NCBI GenBank assembly: GCA_011634665.1
Contig: WAEK01000013.1
Coordinates: 418,501-482,500 of the forward strand
Source: Mortierella sp. BCC40632
Lineage: Eukaryota > Mortierellomycota > Mortierellomycetes > Mortierellales > Mortierellaceae
Length of the DNA stretch: 64,000 nt
Direction: 5' to 3'
Shown here piece by piece: positions 20,301 through 32,800 of the stretch. Position numbers and translations under genes: made by a program. The notes beneath the pieces were generated by a model. It saw only the letters and a list, made by a program, of their open reading frames with translations. It made no database searches and was not told the origin of the DNA. Numbering within the stretch: the first letter of the stretch is position 1; each line of letters begins with the position of its first letter.

Positions 20301-23052
20301 ACCGAGTGCCTGGACGGCAGAGCAAAGTTTGGAGAAGGCTCCTGTAGGCGAGCAAATCTTTCTTGTTTACTTTTTTGTCTTCAACTTGATGGAATTTTCC
20401 AAGGAGTTGACTCATCTGGTTCAGTGCGTCGAGATCCTTGTCGATGGTGATGAGGGTCTCCCCTTCTGGGTTGCAAGGAACAAGAGAGCCTGGTGGAAAC
20501 AGCTCTGGTTCTCTCTTACTGGTTTTCCTCGTCGACTGAGGCCTCCTCACTTTGCTGGTCCTAGTGGTAAGTACCATGTTTATTCTCTGTTCATGCTGCC
20601 TTTTTCTTTTCTTTTCTTTTCTTTTCTTTTCTTTGATCTTTTCTAGTCATCATTAACCGCGTGGTTGGATTTTTCGATTTTTGGTTATTTAGCTTTCCAT
20701 GAGGGCGGTCCTCCACTCTCCTCAGTCTCTACAGATGTCCCTCCTCATGAGAATGTGCCTGGTACAAGCAGCAGAAGCAACAGTCGATTTGGAAGACGAA
20801 AACCCAAGCCCCAACTTTGTCCCAAACCCAATATGCACAATACCAAGAATACCCTTCACACACCTACTCCCTCCACTTTCTACCAGAGGTGGTCGACACG
20901 ACTTTGGAAATTCCTATTGATCTTTCGATCATTTCAAGTCAAGTATGCAGTCAAGGCTGCTGTCGCTACGATGATCCTCTTGATCCCAGCCTTTGTGGAT
21001 TTGACAAGACCGTATTTTGTCCGGTATCGAGGTGAATGGGCCCTGATCTCTATGTTGGTCGTCATGGTCCCAACAGTTGGCGGAACAAATATTGTTGGTC
21101 TCTACAGGATATTGGGAACAATTGTTGGATGCTATGCAGGAGTGGCAGTCTATCTGATCTTTCCAGCGCACGATATTATGCTGCCTATCTGCTGCTTTTT
21201 ATTTTCGCTTCCCAACTTTAATTTGGTCTTGAACTCGACCTACCCAAGGATCGGACAAGTCACTTTGCTTGCCTTCAACTTGGTACTGCTTCAGACATAT
21301 AACAGGCGTCATGGAGACGGCACCCTGCCTCCCGATGATGACGATGATGATGATGACGGTGTCAAGGGAACTATTCGGATGGTGCAAAAGATATCAGGTC
21401 TATTCGGTGACACTAGTCCCTCCGATGTCTGGACTCTAGCATTCCATCGTGCAGTGGCCGTCAGTCTTGGAGTCATCATTGGAGTTGTAGTGACTAGCTA
21501 TGTGTGGCCCTATGAGGCAAGAGTCGAGCTTCGAAAGGGACTGAGCGATCTGTTGCTCAACATCAGTTGGCTCTATAACCGTCTGGTTTCCGTCTACTCG
21601 ACCAATCTGGACCGGGTCTCTGTCATTCCACAGCAAGAGCGTCTAGACAAGTCCAACTCTCGTCTTGAAAAGTTTCTCCGACGTATCTCGTTCCAGGAAG
21701 GAACCCAGGAACCACTGGGTCAACTTTCGAACGATCCTGGCGAGATTAACATTGAAAAGATGAACAAGGAGTTTATGGCCATTGAACTCTCACTCCAGCT
21801 CCAGCTTCTGGAACTATATGCTCTTCTTGCAGAGACACCGAATGAGCCTCGACTCAAGGGTAAATTCCCTGTGGGTACCTACAAGATGATGCTTGGCAGC
21901 TGTCAGAATATTCTCGATCGATTCTTATCGATGCGACTTGTGATCACTCAAGACCAATGGGTGGAGAGTGCAAGACGAGATTTTATTCTCCCCGTCAACA
22001 AGGAACGACGTGAGATGGTGGGCAATGTCTTGCTCTACTTTTACACCATCGCCTCGGCCCTGCGGTTGAAGACACCTTTGCCACCTTATTTACCTCCAGC
22101 GAATCAAGCCAGGATACGTCTGATCAAGAAGATTCGGTTGCTCCCAGTTGTCCAGAACCAAGCGGTCATGATGGAGGACAATGATGATCGGTATATCTTT
22201 TACTATGCCTATGCCTTGGTCATGGACGATGTTATTCGTGAATTGGAACGACTAGGTCGTTGGTCGCAAGATCTTTTTGGTGTGATCACACCTGCAGCCG
22301 AGTTTGAGGCATGGTTCACGGACGATGGCCAGGTCCCGATCACAGCGCCCTATGAGCAAACCCAGTCTTCAGCGACAAGAGAAGCCCCCATGTCACCACG
22401 GTTCCGTGATATGGAGGAACCTTACCATTTTACGGACTATCGTCCACAATCAATTCCGGCCGCATCGCCCAGTCCATCTGATCCCCCTGTCACCTACTTT
22501 GCCTCGCCAGAGCAACACAGGAGTCTTGGGACAGGACCTGTTTCCAGAAGGCAACCCACGGAATCGAGCCCACTCTTATCAGGAAGACACTTTGAAAGTG
22601 AACATGACGGAAAGGTATCGCCGATCAACCAGGACACACTCTTTTATTTTGATCCGCTCGACACCACTGGGGAGTCCAATGTGAATTCAAGACATTCGGG
22701 TCGGGATTCCATGAGCATGGGGACACCTGTGTCAACAAAGTCCTTGCAAGACTATTCGCGTGCTTCTGGTTCCAGGTTAGGCCGACGAGTCAATAGCGTT
22801 CAATCCTTGGGACCTAATCGGGATTCAACTGTGAATCAGCAGAGTACATGGACGGAACGACGTCCTCCAAATGCTCCGCCTCCCCCTCCACCCCCACGAA
22901 GCTATGGAGCGACTCAAGGCAGACGCCACCAGTCCCTAGCGGTCCGAGCTACTCCTAGTCCGGGTGTCCTTTCCAGAGACAGTAGTTATAATAACGTCGA
23001 AGCTGCGGGGAATACGGAAGGGGCAGGTACCCGACACTCAAGGGCGACCTGA
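17335..23052 (+). CDS. Bre4-like / ArAE family multi-pass membrane protein
   Basis: Five exons (17335-18140, 18284-18980, 19055-19287, 19386-20566, 20693-23052) join in phase to 1,758 residues. The N-terminal ~370 residues are Ser/Pro/His-rich and disordered. The first membrane bundle spans about 390-580 (from RRILKASFAYLLGCLVSFVP), matching the ArAE_2_N-type domain. A soluble helical section follows, then a second bundle at about 1,055-1,210 (VKYAVKAAVATMILLIPAFV, WALISMLVVMVPTVGGTNIV). The DUF2421-type region begins at about 1,260 (PYEARVELRKGLSDLLLNIS). The fungal family includes fission yeast brefeldin A-sensitivity protein 4 and FUSC-like aromatic-acid exporters; the transported substrate is unknown. 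The C-terminal ~250 residues are disordered and contain a proline run. A poly-Asp loop (about residue 1,190) interrupts the second bundle. Confidence 0.85.
18181..18236 (+). repeat. GCCCTGT-type minisatellite in intron 1 of the Bre4-like gene
   Basis: Six or so copies of a 7-8 base unit related to GCCCTGT, with small length variation, fill part of the intron between 18141 and 18283. Confidence 0.8.
20601..20634 (+). repeat. TTTTC pentanucleotide repeat in intron 4 of the Bre4-like gene
   Basis: About six tandem TTTTC units lie between the donor at 20567 and the acceptor at 20691-20692, and would serve as part of the intron's pyrimidine tract. Confidence 0.85.
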
Positions 23053-23454
23053 GCTTTTTTGTGAACTTTTTTCTTTCTTTCTTTTTATGCATTATCATTT
23101 TTGTTGTTGTTGTTGTTGTTGTTGCTGTTGTTGATTATCATCACCATTCATTCATTCCCTCTCACCCTCCACCCCCTCCAAGCAGTAACAATAAAACCTG
23201 CCAGACTTTTTTTTGTCCAAATTTTCATTGACGACACGAATGAGGTAAAATGGGAGTGCGGGGTGGGGTATTGAGATTACATCTTTGTTGAAGTAGAGAA
23301 ATGATCTATTGAGTGGGGCTGAAATGAGGGGATAATAGTGAGAGAGGGTGAGAGAGAGAGAGAGAGAAAGAGATATCAAAGAGCTCTTCTAGTAAGAGGA
23401 TGTAAGAGCAAAAGAGGAAGATTAAAGTAGCGCCACCCGTTCTTTCTTTCTTTT
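23053..23454. other. Convergent intergenic region
   Basis: 402 bases between two convergent genes. Contains a GTT trinucleotide run at about 23099-23133 and GA-rich sequence at about 23340-23370. No gene or clear polyadenylation signal is visible. Confidence 0.6.
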
Positions 23455-25771
23455 TTACAAGACAGTCTTGAGAACGGCCTCCATCTCATAAAGCTCTAAC
23501 AGATCAGGGTGCTGTGAATTGGCACCATAATGACCCTTGAAGAGTGTGATGGCTGTCTGGACATGTTTCATGGCTTCCTTGGGTTGCATGCTTTAAAAAG
23601 GTGAAGAGGGAGAGGTGAGAAAAGAAGGAAGAGTGGTAAAGCTCTGTCAGCGAGTGCTCATCTCTACAAGGACAAAGAAAAAAAAGAAAGAAAGAGATAA
23701 AAGACCTACTTGTTGAACAACAAAGAAGCGAGCTTCAAAGTTTCTTGCGCCACCTCGATCGAATCGTGTGGAAAGTGGACCATCACAACTTTGTATGCTT
23801 TTTTACACCAGTCAATCGATTGGTTTAGGTCTCCCATTTCAGCATAGACCATGGCAAGTTGATCACATGTGTTGCCGTAAAGGATATAGGTATTGACAAA
23901 GATCTTGGATTGAGTACTTTCAAGCGTCTTGAGGACAGTCAATCGTTGTGCCAAGGTATGGGTTGGGTTCTGAGTTTCAGCCATGAGGTTCGACATTAAT
24001 TTGTGTAGCTAGTTGTAAAAAAAAAAAAGCAAGAGTGAGCTAAATGAGGGCAAGCAAAAAGAAGCTGAAAAGTTGCATTTGATGCCACTACTTCTCACCT
24101 TTTTTACGTCCTTGGACATCAATCTCTGCACCACATGTCGGACACTTGGCCATCTTTTCTGTCATTGGGCGACATGAATATCCCTTCTTGGGACATTTGT
24201 AAATGTGCTGGAGAATCGTCTCTGCAAACCTATGAATCCCCCAAGAGACATTTTGTTGTTGTTGTTGTCAAGAACATCGTTAGAGTGTGCCTTAGAAATC
24301 AAAAAAAAAAGAACGTGGGACAGTACTTGTCATTGCATGCGGAGCAATTGCAATCGAAAAGATGCGACATCCTTAAATATGCTTTTCTTTCCTCAGTCGC
24401 CATCCGCCCTCCTTGAGGACCATAAGAGATCTCGACCGAGACTGGGAGACTACTGCTCTTGTTCGGCTTGAGTACCTTGGTGGTCACAATATTGATCACT
24501 CTTGGATCCAATCCTTCTTCAGAGTTTGTACGCGAGGGTTTTCCATCTTTTCCAAAGACTGCCATCGCATTCGGTGCACAACTGTGGTTCAACATGGAGG
24601 CGAGCAGGTAGAGTCCAGAGCCGATAGTAAAGTCCTGCAAGGTTTTCATATTCTCTGAACTCTCATTCTGCTCTTCTATCCTGGACTTGATTGCGAAAGA
24701 GTTGAATTGGACTAGTGCTTGGAGGTAGGCCAATTCCATTGTAGCATCGTCCGGAAGATCCAGAGCTTGCTGTAAATAATATCCTGTCATAATGAACGAT
24801 GTTCGTCGTGCAGGATCCAGTTGTGAGAAATGATGACAAAGTTCGGACGGAAGCAAAGATGAACCATCATCATTCGAGACGCGATGAATATTGTCAACAA
24901 CGGAAGAACTATCGTCTTCCTCGGTGGATCCTGCAGTCGAAAGACGTGCCAGAGCCATTGAGGCCACAAGACTGATGAGTGTCTGGCAATTCCTCCAATA
25001 AGCCCGAAGGGCCAATCTTGTTGCGCGACTTAGTCCATTCAATGCTTTGTTGTGACCACACTCGTATCCATGCCATGCTCGCCATGCCTCCTCGAGACAC
25101 AATTCACTACAAAAACGCGCTGGACTGTCCGTCGAAAGGATTTCCTCATCACTGTCCTTGTCGGATGATGTGGGTGTGGGGCATCCGGGACATTCCACGA
25201 CGATAGAATGGTCAGAGGGGAGGAGGCGAAGACACTCCTCACACAGCTTGCCGCGCCAAAAAGGTTCGACTGTGCTCGCATAAGGCAACTCATTCGACTC
25301 GAAGAGAAATGTTCCCGAGTCAACCTGTTCCGAGCCAGCCAAGAGTTGAATCCCATGGCCAGCCGTTCGAGAAAAGCCAATGGTGAAGGGGCGGTCCAGC
25401 TTGGCCTGGTCGATCGAGGCCGCAGCGCGGCCGTTTCTGGGTGAGGATTTGAGACTAGCCATCGGTCCCAGTCCAGCGGCAGCGGCGGCAGCCATGTTGC
25501 ACAATCGGCCCTTTCGAGCTGCGAGAGCGTTTGTTTGAAAGGCGGTCTTGACGGTGTCCAAGTCGGGTTCGGACGAGTCCCAGAGTTGGGTTCCATCCTC
25601 CTGGTGAAAACAAGCCTCGACAGGTGGGTCCAGAATACTACCAAGGGATCGCTTGAGGGAATCTACCATGAGTGAATGGCTGTGCTCCTGGTGTAGGTCT
25701 TGAACCTTTCCTGTCTCTTGACTCTTTTCCAGAGTCGAAGGACATTTCTGTTCTAGATCCTGTTGATTCAT
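23455..25771 (-). CDS. SMYD-type SET-MYND domain protein (putative lysine methyltransferase)
   Basis: Four exons: 25771-24327, 24229-24099, 24008-23710, 23590-23455, about 669 residues. The SET domain is split by a MYND zinc finger as in SMYD proteins. Visible parts: start of SET (FTIGFSRTAGHGIQLLA, ~residue 130), the MYND cysteines from LCEECLRLL to FCSELCLEEAWRAWHGYEC, the cofactor motif MLNHSCAPNA, the substrate motif SYGPQGG and post-SET CNCSAC. The next exon adds four cysteines (YKCPKKGYSC, KCPTCGAE). The C-terminus is a TPR-like helical domain (DQLAMVYAEMGDLNQSIDWC). Family members methylate lysine on histones or other proteins. Exon 2 ends at an A6 run and is one base too long for exon 3; either an indel or an unusual splice is needed. 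A ~110-residue N-terminal extension is unusual. Confidence 0.8.
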
Positions 25772-25998
25772 TTTGTTCCGTGTTGATGAGCGAAAAAAAA
25801 GAGAAATGAACTGGAGCTTTTTTTTTTTTGCTCGAGGTTCAAAACCGCGAATGAATTTTTAAAGAACGGAGACAATGTCGAAGTTATGGAGCCTCCCTTC
25901 GCGCTCGCACCTCAGGAGGTCCCATCATGTGATAAAGATTGGTGGCGTTGATTTATGAATAAAAGAAAAAAAAATGAATACTATACATTGGTGTCTGT

Positions 25999-27762
25999 CT
26001 ACACGGCTTCGTTGTTACCGTTGCCCCCCTTGGCGCCCTCCGACTTGATTAGCTTTGGGACATCCAAGACATTGGGCAGTCTGAGCTCAAGTGAAACTGC
26101 ATGGTCCTGCTTCAAAATCTCGAAAGCTACTTGGCGATGACTCCACTCTACCTCCATGATGGCACCGGGGTTCTTTTGTACCATACATGAGTTTGTAAAG
26201 TCCCAGGAGCCGTCCTCATCCTTCATATACGCAGTGTATTTGAGGTATGGTGAAGCTTCCATAAACTTGTTCCGGGTCACACCACTGTTCCACCAGAGAG
26301 GTTTGCCCTTTTGATCAAAGTGCAATTGGTTTCCACAGACACGATCCATGTTGACTTTGTCCCGACGTGTGGAAACACGAGTTTCGGGGTCCGTCGGGTT
26401 GGTAACGGTCAGCTCCTCACCGTTATTGTATCGATCAATCTCTTCCTTGGGTAGGACCTGAGTGTAAGGAATAGCATCGCCCACATTACCGATCACACCA
26501 CCTCGATAATGCACAAACGAGTACCGTTCCTGGATAATCTCCATGGCAATCCAAAAGGATTCCTTGTCGCCCCAGGTACGCTTGTATGTCACCTGTTCCC
26601 TTTCATGAAAGTCGTTCAGCTTGCAGATAGCAAGAAGTCCGAGAAAATGTCGACGTTTATCAATGACAACCACTCCTGATTCCATTTCATGATCGCCTTT
26701 GGACTGGAACCATTGAGTCTTGGGTGGGTGGTTCGACATGGTAGGCAAGAATGACTTCATCCATGCCGACTTGTCCCCTCCTGCTCCTGGGAACAGGGTA
26801 CGGTCGTAAAAGAACACTGTACCGGTTTCTTTGTAGCCTCCATCGTCGAACAGTACACCTGGTTCATCCAAAAAGTAGGCATCCGAGTCCATGAGAATGA
26901 CTTCGCTGAAACGACTCATCAACAATGCAAAGGGCTTGATAGCCCAACCATGGAGATGGAGAAATGAATTGTCGATGACGGTGGAAAGATCGATAGCTTT
27001 GACATTCCCCAGGCTCTCAAACCAGTCGCGATTGCTCTTGGACAGATCCTCCTCGCCCATGTAGTAGATTTCGACCGGGAGTGTGGATTTTAGAACCTCC
27101 CTCAGATTCTTTAGAGCAGGGCGTGCAAACCTTGCATGGTAATTGCCAACGCACATCACAATCCCCTGGCCTCCGTTCTTGGTTGCTCGATAGAGATCAA
27201 AGGTGTTCTTATAGTTGGTCATTATCCACGGAAAGATGCTTTGCTCCATTCTTTGGAGAAGGTCGAGTGCTGGTGCAATGTCTGTCGGTGGAGCCTGGTA
27301 AAACTCAGTATGTCGTCCATCAGCATCCAGTTCATCATAGTGTTTCTTGAGATACCCCCAAAGACCCTTGTAGACCCGAAGCTGCTTCGTGAGGGTCGAA
27401 AAGTAGTCTTCTTTTAAGATCTCTGTATGATAGGCATTTTCATATGAGGGGTTCTGGAAGGGCGATGCTGCGGTCAAAAGTTTGACCACTTTTTGACCTT
27501 CCTGCGTTCGGAGCGCAAGAGTGTCTCCATGGGTCCAGGGACGGATATCCTTTGGATTAAAAGTGGCAATGTGGTGGGTATAGTAAATGTCGTTCTTGTT
27601 CGAGGGGACTGATTGAACCTGACCGTCTTCGTCAATTGAGAATTCGAATGAGCCTTGGTATCTGGAAACAGAGGCTACGAGAAAGAAGATGATCAAGATG
27701 GCCAGAATGCGAGCAGTCTGCGTCTTGCGGGCTGCTGAGGAAATAAAGGCAAGGAACTGCAT
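25999..27762 (-). CDS. Mnn1-type alpha-1,3-mannosyltransferase, Golgi type II membrane protein
   Basis: Single-exon protein of 587 residues. A short cytosolic N-terminus is followed by one membrane anchor (RILAILIIFFLVASVSRY, ~18-35), giving the type II layout of Golgi glycosyltransferases. The catalytic region fits the Mnn1/putative mannosyltransferase family: GIVMCVGNYHARFA near residue 200, the metal- and sugar-nucleotide-binding DXD motif ILMDSDAYFL near 288, then FYDRTLFPGAGG, ESGVVVIDKRRH and HYRGGVIGNVGD. The role inferred from the family is addition of terminal alpha-1,3-mannose to N- or O-glycans using GDP-mannose. The exact linkage is not readable from sequence. It lies downstream-to-upstream in tandem with the SET-MYND gene on the same strand, 227 bases apart. 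Confidence 0.88.
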   Translation of the reverse strand: MQFLAFISSAARKTQTARILAILIIFFLVASVSRYQGSFEFSIDEDGQVQSVPSNKNDIYYTHHIATFNPKDIRPWTHGDTLALRTQEGQKVVKLLTAASPFQNPSYENAYHTEILKEDYFSTLTKQLRVYKGLWGYLKKHYDELDADGRHTEFYQAPPTDIAPALDLLQRMEQSIFPWIMTNYKNTFDLYRATKNGGQGIVMCVGNYHARFARPALKNLREVLKSTLPVEIYYMGEEDLSKSNRDWFESLGNVKAIDLSTVIDNSFLHLHGWAIKPFALLMSRFSEVILMDSDAYFLDEPGVLFDDGGYKETGTVFFYDRTLFPGAGGDKSAWMKSFLPTMSNHPPKTQWFQSKGDHEMESGVVVIDKRRHFLGLLAICKLNDFHEREQVTYKRTWGDKESFWIAMEIIQERYSFVHYRGGVIGNVGDAIPYTQVLPKEEIDRYNNGEELTVTNPTDPETRVSTRRDKVNMDRVCGNQLHFDQKGKPLWWNSGVTRNKFMEASPYLKYTAYMKDEDGSWDFTNSCMVQKNPGAIMEVEWSHRQVAFEILKQDHAVSLELRLPNVLDVPKLIKSEGAKGGNGNNEAV

Positions 27763-28222
27763 GGCGAAAAGAAGGGACGAAAAAGAAGAGGAGGGAGGAG
27801 ATAGAAAGACAATGAACAGTTGCGACGATTGGACACACCTGCTCCAGCGCAGACTCGCTGGAAATGATTTGGACAGATGGACTCAAAGGTGAGATGGCGA
27901 TGAATTCATTCAAACAGCTACAGGGCGTTGAAGCAAAAATAGAGTACCTCGAGTCGGCAGCCCCTTCCACACAGCCAATAGACTGGCCAGAAATAGGGAG
28001 GAGGGAGGCGAAAAAGAAGAATAACCCCGGCGAGGGACGCAGAGAGTGAGCACCGCCGATTTTGTTCTTCCAATGAACAACTATGTAGTGTATACCACAA
28101 GTGTATATTCCAGCAAGCAGAACAAAAAAGTAGCATAGGTAAACTAGAGTATCATTCCTTTTTTTTTTTTTTTTTTCTCTTTTTTTCTGTTCTTTTGCTC
28201 AGTTAATCTGATAACTCTTCAC
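27763..28222. other. Intergenic between ARPC2 3' end and mannosyltransferase 5' end
   Basis: 460 bases, with a T run at about 28159-28176. It should hold the promoter of the mannosyltransferase gene and the 3' end of ARPC2, both transcribed leftward. No gene is seen. Confidence 0.6.
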
Positions 28223-29703
28223 TCATGTGCGGTGGAAGGTCCTGCCACTTGCCAGCTTCTTCTCTCCTGCTTGGTTCTCGGGCTTGGCACGGTTAAGGAC
28301 CTTCAAGAACTCAGAGACGCGGGCACGCATACGAGAGTGCATGTAGGCCTTCGAGCACTTGATGTGATAATGGAGGTAGTCGCGGAAAATCTGAATTCTA
28401 GAAATGGTCTCCTCACGGACTGCACCAGCGGTAGTATGGCGGGGCATTAACACTAAAAGATAGATGGAGGAGGGAAAGGGACATTGAGTACCAAACTCAT
28501 TCTTTTTCAGTTGCATCCTTTGATCCTATTCCAAAGATTCTCTCCTTACCAAATGTGATGTAGCCCTGGCTTTCTGAATCCAACAGACCAGGGACGTGGC
28601 GAATCTCCAGTGGGGGCTCACGGTGAGAGTAAATAACCTGTGGGGCATGCTGGAGCAGAGGTTCCTTTCTAGCATCCACGAATTCCTATTGTACAGATGA
28701 AATAGCCCAGTACCCAGGATGACAATTGAAACAGGGTGAGCATCCAGAAGGGATAGATTTTGATTTCCGAAAATGGTTGGGTCCATTCACTTTGATTGGA
28801 GATCCTCACGCACCTGCAAGAAAACTTTGGCAAAGATACGGTCAGTCTCCTCCTTGAACAAGGTCGAGAAGATGACTGTGACACGATCCTGTTGATTCTG
28901 GACATAAATAGCTTCGCCCTCACGATAATTAATCGTCATCAATTCAGAGGTCGAAGGGTCCCAGGTCTCGTCCTTCTCGGCCAAAGACTGAGCATCGAAG
29001 GCACGCTCAAATGGTGCAGCCATTGCATTGCGCTTCAGAAGAGACACCTTTCGGATAACTTCCTCTATTATGAATCAATGTCCATTAAAGCACCATTAGC
29101 GATCGAGCAAACAGTATTTGAGGTGAAAAGAAGAGTGAGCAGCCATCGGAGAAAGGCAGTGTTCGTCGCGTACCTGGGTCAGCTCCAATATTCTCGAGAT
29201 CGAATTGGAGTGAAAAGTCAAAGCCGTTCTCTGGGCTAACAATCCAGTTGTTGTATTCACGCTTCAGGACATCTGAGGCACCATACTTGACAAGCTCTGG
29301 CCAGCACTTCCAGCGGATGGAGAGAAGCAACTGAGTATCCTGGCCTTCCAGAGTCGAGAGATGATACGAGACGCCATCGAAATCGACAATGGACATGTCG
29401 ACCGGCTTGGGCTTGTTCTCACTACCAGCCAAGAGAATGAGGCAACAACAAGCATGGTTCAACTATTAACGCGCGTACTTTTTTGAGGCATGGTGCATGG
29501 TCATTAAAAAAAGACGACCTCCGCCTTTCATTTTCGTGTCGTTTGTCGCCCACCCATGAAGTCACATCAGTCTTCCTGTTCCTGTAAGAGACACCCAAGG
29601 CCACAAGGAACGCTCAACCAGTTCATTGAGAGACGACTTACGGATTGAAGCGCGCCTTGAGCGTGTCCTCGATAATGCGGTTGTGGTAGTCCAAGAGAAT
29701 CAT
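28223..29703 (-). CDS. ARC35: Arp2/3 complex 34 kDa subunit (ARPC2)
   Basis: Five exons (29703-29642, 29421-29174, 29064-28814, 28685-28550, 28452-28223) join in phase to 308 residues, the normal size. The N-terminus [15 protein letters not shown] is typical of ARPC2, followed by [50 protein letters not shown] and the C-terminal helix [24 protein letters not shown]2 forms the structural core of the Arp2/3 complex with ARPC4 and contacts the mother actin filament during branched nucleation, at endocytic patches in fungi. The C-terminal [10 protein letters not shown] fits the family's end. Its start is only 190 bases from the divergent Mpe1-like gene. All splice sites are GT-AG. Confidence 0.93.
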
Positions 29704-29893
29704 GATGTGTGGGCGAGGATGGTATGATGGTATGTGATGAAGCTCCTCCACCCTCCATGTCGTGACGAGTCTAGCCCATTCCTCAGCCACCCAGAAGCCA
29801 CACATGCGCAGCCATTTCTTACTTTTTACAGGACTGATGGAAACGGTTGAGACAGCAAAAGATAGGTTGATTCAGGATCGAATTGCACCTCCC
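29704..29893. promoter_or_regulatory. Compact bidirectional promoter, ARPC2 / Mpe1-like gene
   Basis: Only 190 bases separate the divergent ATGs. Both 5' leaders and the shared promoter must fit here unless leader introns or far upstream transcription starts exist. No TATA box is obvious. Confidence 0.5.
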
Positions 29894-32800
29894 ATGTCGC
29901 AAGTTCATTACAAGTTCAAGTCCTCCAAAGACTATGATTCGGCCACATTCGATGGCCATTCAATCTCGGTTTTCGACTTGAAGAAGGAAATCCTCATTGC
30001 CAAGGGACTCAAAGGCCCAGATGATATTTCTTTAACTCATGCCGAGACTGGAGAGGGTAATGCACTCAAAAGCAATAAAGATCATTCTCGTGTTGCTCCT
30101 CGATGTATTGACCAACTCCTGTGCATCAGTCTGTCCTTCTCTCGCTCTCGCTCTCGCTATCTCTCTCTCTCTCTTTTTCTTTTCTTCTTTTTTTTTTTTT
30201 ATCTGTCGGCCTATGTTTGTTCTCCCACATTTTTTTTTTCGCTCATTAAGAGATGGCCCCCTCCCCGACTCGCCCTCTAACAATAATCTTTATCTGAATA
30301 GAATACTATGACGACGCCACATTAATCCCTCGTAACACGTCGGTCTTAGTGGCACGCGTGCCAGCCAAACCTGGAAGAGGGGGCGCACAACGATACCTTG
30401 AGGGCTCTGGCCCTATTCCGCGAGGAGCAGGGATGACCCGAAACGTATTTGAGCGACCAGGACAAGGTAACAATCAGGACTCGATGCCAAGTGGAGCCAA
30501 GGTATGCGCCCTCGTACAATGCTTTGACTGTATTATTATCTCCTTTTTTTTTTTCCATCATGTGTTCGATATTATTGCCTATCCGTCTTACATGGCGCCG
30601 GTTTGTTGTAGGTTTACAAAAGCTTACAATCGCTTGTTCCGGACGATGGCCCATCCACGCCAGCAGTCGATATGTCCAACATGACCGAGGAGGAACGTAT
30701 GAAGTGTGTCTTTCAACAATCTGCATCTGTTTGGGACAAGACTCAGGAAGGCATGGCAAGGTATGCATTATGCACCATATCACTCGGCCATCATTTTACT
30801 AGCATGCTCTTGAAAATTCAGTGTACGGATTTTGGAGTTGACACCGTGCTTCCATATTGTTATTTAATTATAGCGCGACGTATCGTCCTCTACCCAGATT
30901 CCAGTCGCCCACAAAAGGATCAGCAGCAAGTGGAGCCAAGCCCGGGGGAGCAGGTGGACATACTGGACCATCCAACCCAGGTCAAACATTTTATAGAGGA
31001 GGCGCAGAACAACAGCAGCGACCTCCACCAAACACCTATGTCTGCTATCGGTGTGGAAAGAAGGGAGAACACTGGATCCAATTTTGTCCTACTAACAACG
31101 ACAAGTCGTTCGAGCCTATCGGTATCAAGAAGACAACTGGAATCCCTAAATCATTCCTAAAGACTGTAGAAAGCGATAGTCTCCAGAGCAAGAAGGGTGT
31201 AATGGTGACTCAGGATGGAAACCTTGTTGTCGCAACCACAAACGAGTACGTCTTGCTACTACTCTACCGCAGACATATCACCTCCGTCTTCCTTCCTATA
31301 CATGGTTTAGCAGAGTCGTTAACTTGTAATTCGTTCCGTGCTAATAATTATATAGTTCCGAATGGAGAAAGTATCATGAGAAATCAAAGGGTGCATTCAC
31401 TTCTGAAGAAGCATATGCCACAGCACCAGTCCCCGAAGATTTGAAGTGTTCCATCTGTCTCCAGCTCTTGAAGAATGCAGTACAAGCGCCATGCTGTGGA
31501 ACTAACTTTTGCGATGAGTGTACGGAGCCCTGAGGCAATGGATACGGGCAATTTCGGTATAGATTGTCAGGGACTTCTATTCTGTAGATATTAATTTATG
31601 GACAAACTTTCTTCTTTTACTTCTTTTTTATGCAACATCTATGGATCCTCTAGGCATTCGCAACTATCTTGTTCGCCCTCCGAAAGGCGACGATCCATTC
31701 AGATGTCAGCACTGCCATAAGTATCTGGTACCTGACCAGCTGACGCCAGATGTTGAGGTACGAAAGCGAGTGGATCGGCATGTCCGAGAATGGGCCAAGA
31801 ACCGTCATCTAGAGGTCGAAGGTCAGGGTTTGGTTGGTGGAGGATCCCGTGGAGGAACGCCAAGCTCAACCGACGATCGTGGACCGCAACGGACTAATGA
31901 CGTGCAAGGTCAGGACGATTCCCAGGCATCAACAAGTCGCCCGGGAGGACCTCCCGACAATGACAAAGTGGAAGCAGGGCAGAAGAGAAAGCTTTCGACA
32001 GACAATGGAGCATCTACGAACGGTGATCATGATAGAGATCCGTCTTGGAAGAATAAAAAGCCCCCTGTCAACAATTTCGGTCACAACCACGGAAATTTTA
32101 ACAGGGGTCGTATGATGCCTGGACCAGGAGGACCCATGGATGGATTTGGAGGACCTATGATGCCGCCTGATACATTCCCACCAGGATTTCTTGGTACGTC
32201 TAAACCAATGAGATAAGGTTTTTGAGCTTGGGGACTGAACTACTTTGCATACCAGACACTAACTGCATTTTTATTTTGCTCGTAATTATCATTCCTTGGG
32301 CCATGACTAGAATTGATGAAGCAACATGACCCTACGCTATTTATGGATCCATCATTTCTGGCAGCACAATCACAAGCTCTCCCTTCACTAATGATGCCAG
32401 GATTTATGCCACCCTTTGCACCAGAGTTTGGAATGCCCGGCCTAGGTGGACCTGGCGCAATGGGACCTGATATGTGGGGTATGGGTCGTGGAATCCCTGG
32501 ATTGCCACCAATGGGGCCAGGCTTTCCTACGCCCCGGATTGGCTTTGGTGATCGCAATGGAAACCCAGGAGTAGGACCGAATTTTGATGGGGGAGCTAAT
32601 CGTGGTCGTGGTCGTGGTTGGCAAGGAAACAGTGGTCGAGGTCGTGGACAGGACCATCACCAGGGCAATAGGGAGAATCGACCAAATGAAGCCTTCACTA
32701 ATGCTCAGGGAGGAACTCCTGAGCCTGTTAAGCCTAGTCCCACTGTGGAGGAGTCTAGTCGCCGCTATCAAGACCAAGACAGTGAATCAAGTCAGAGTCG

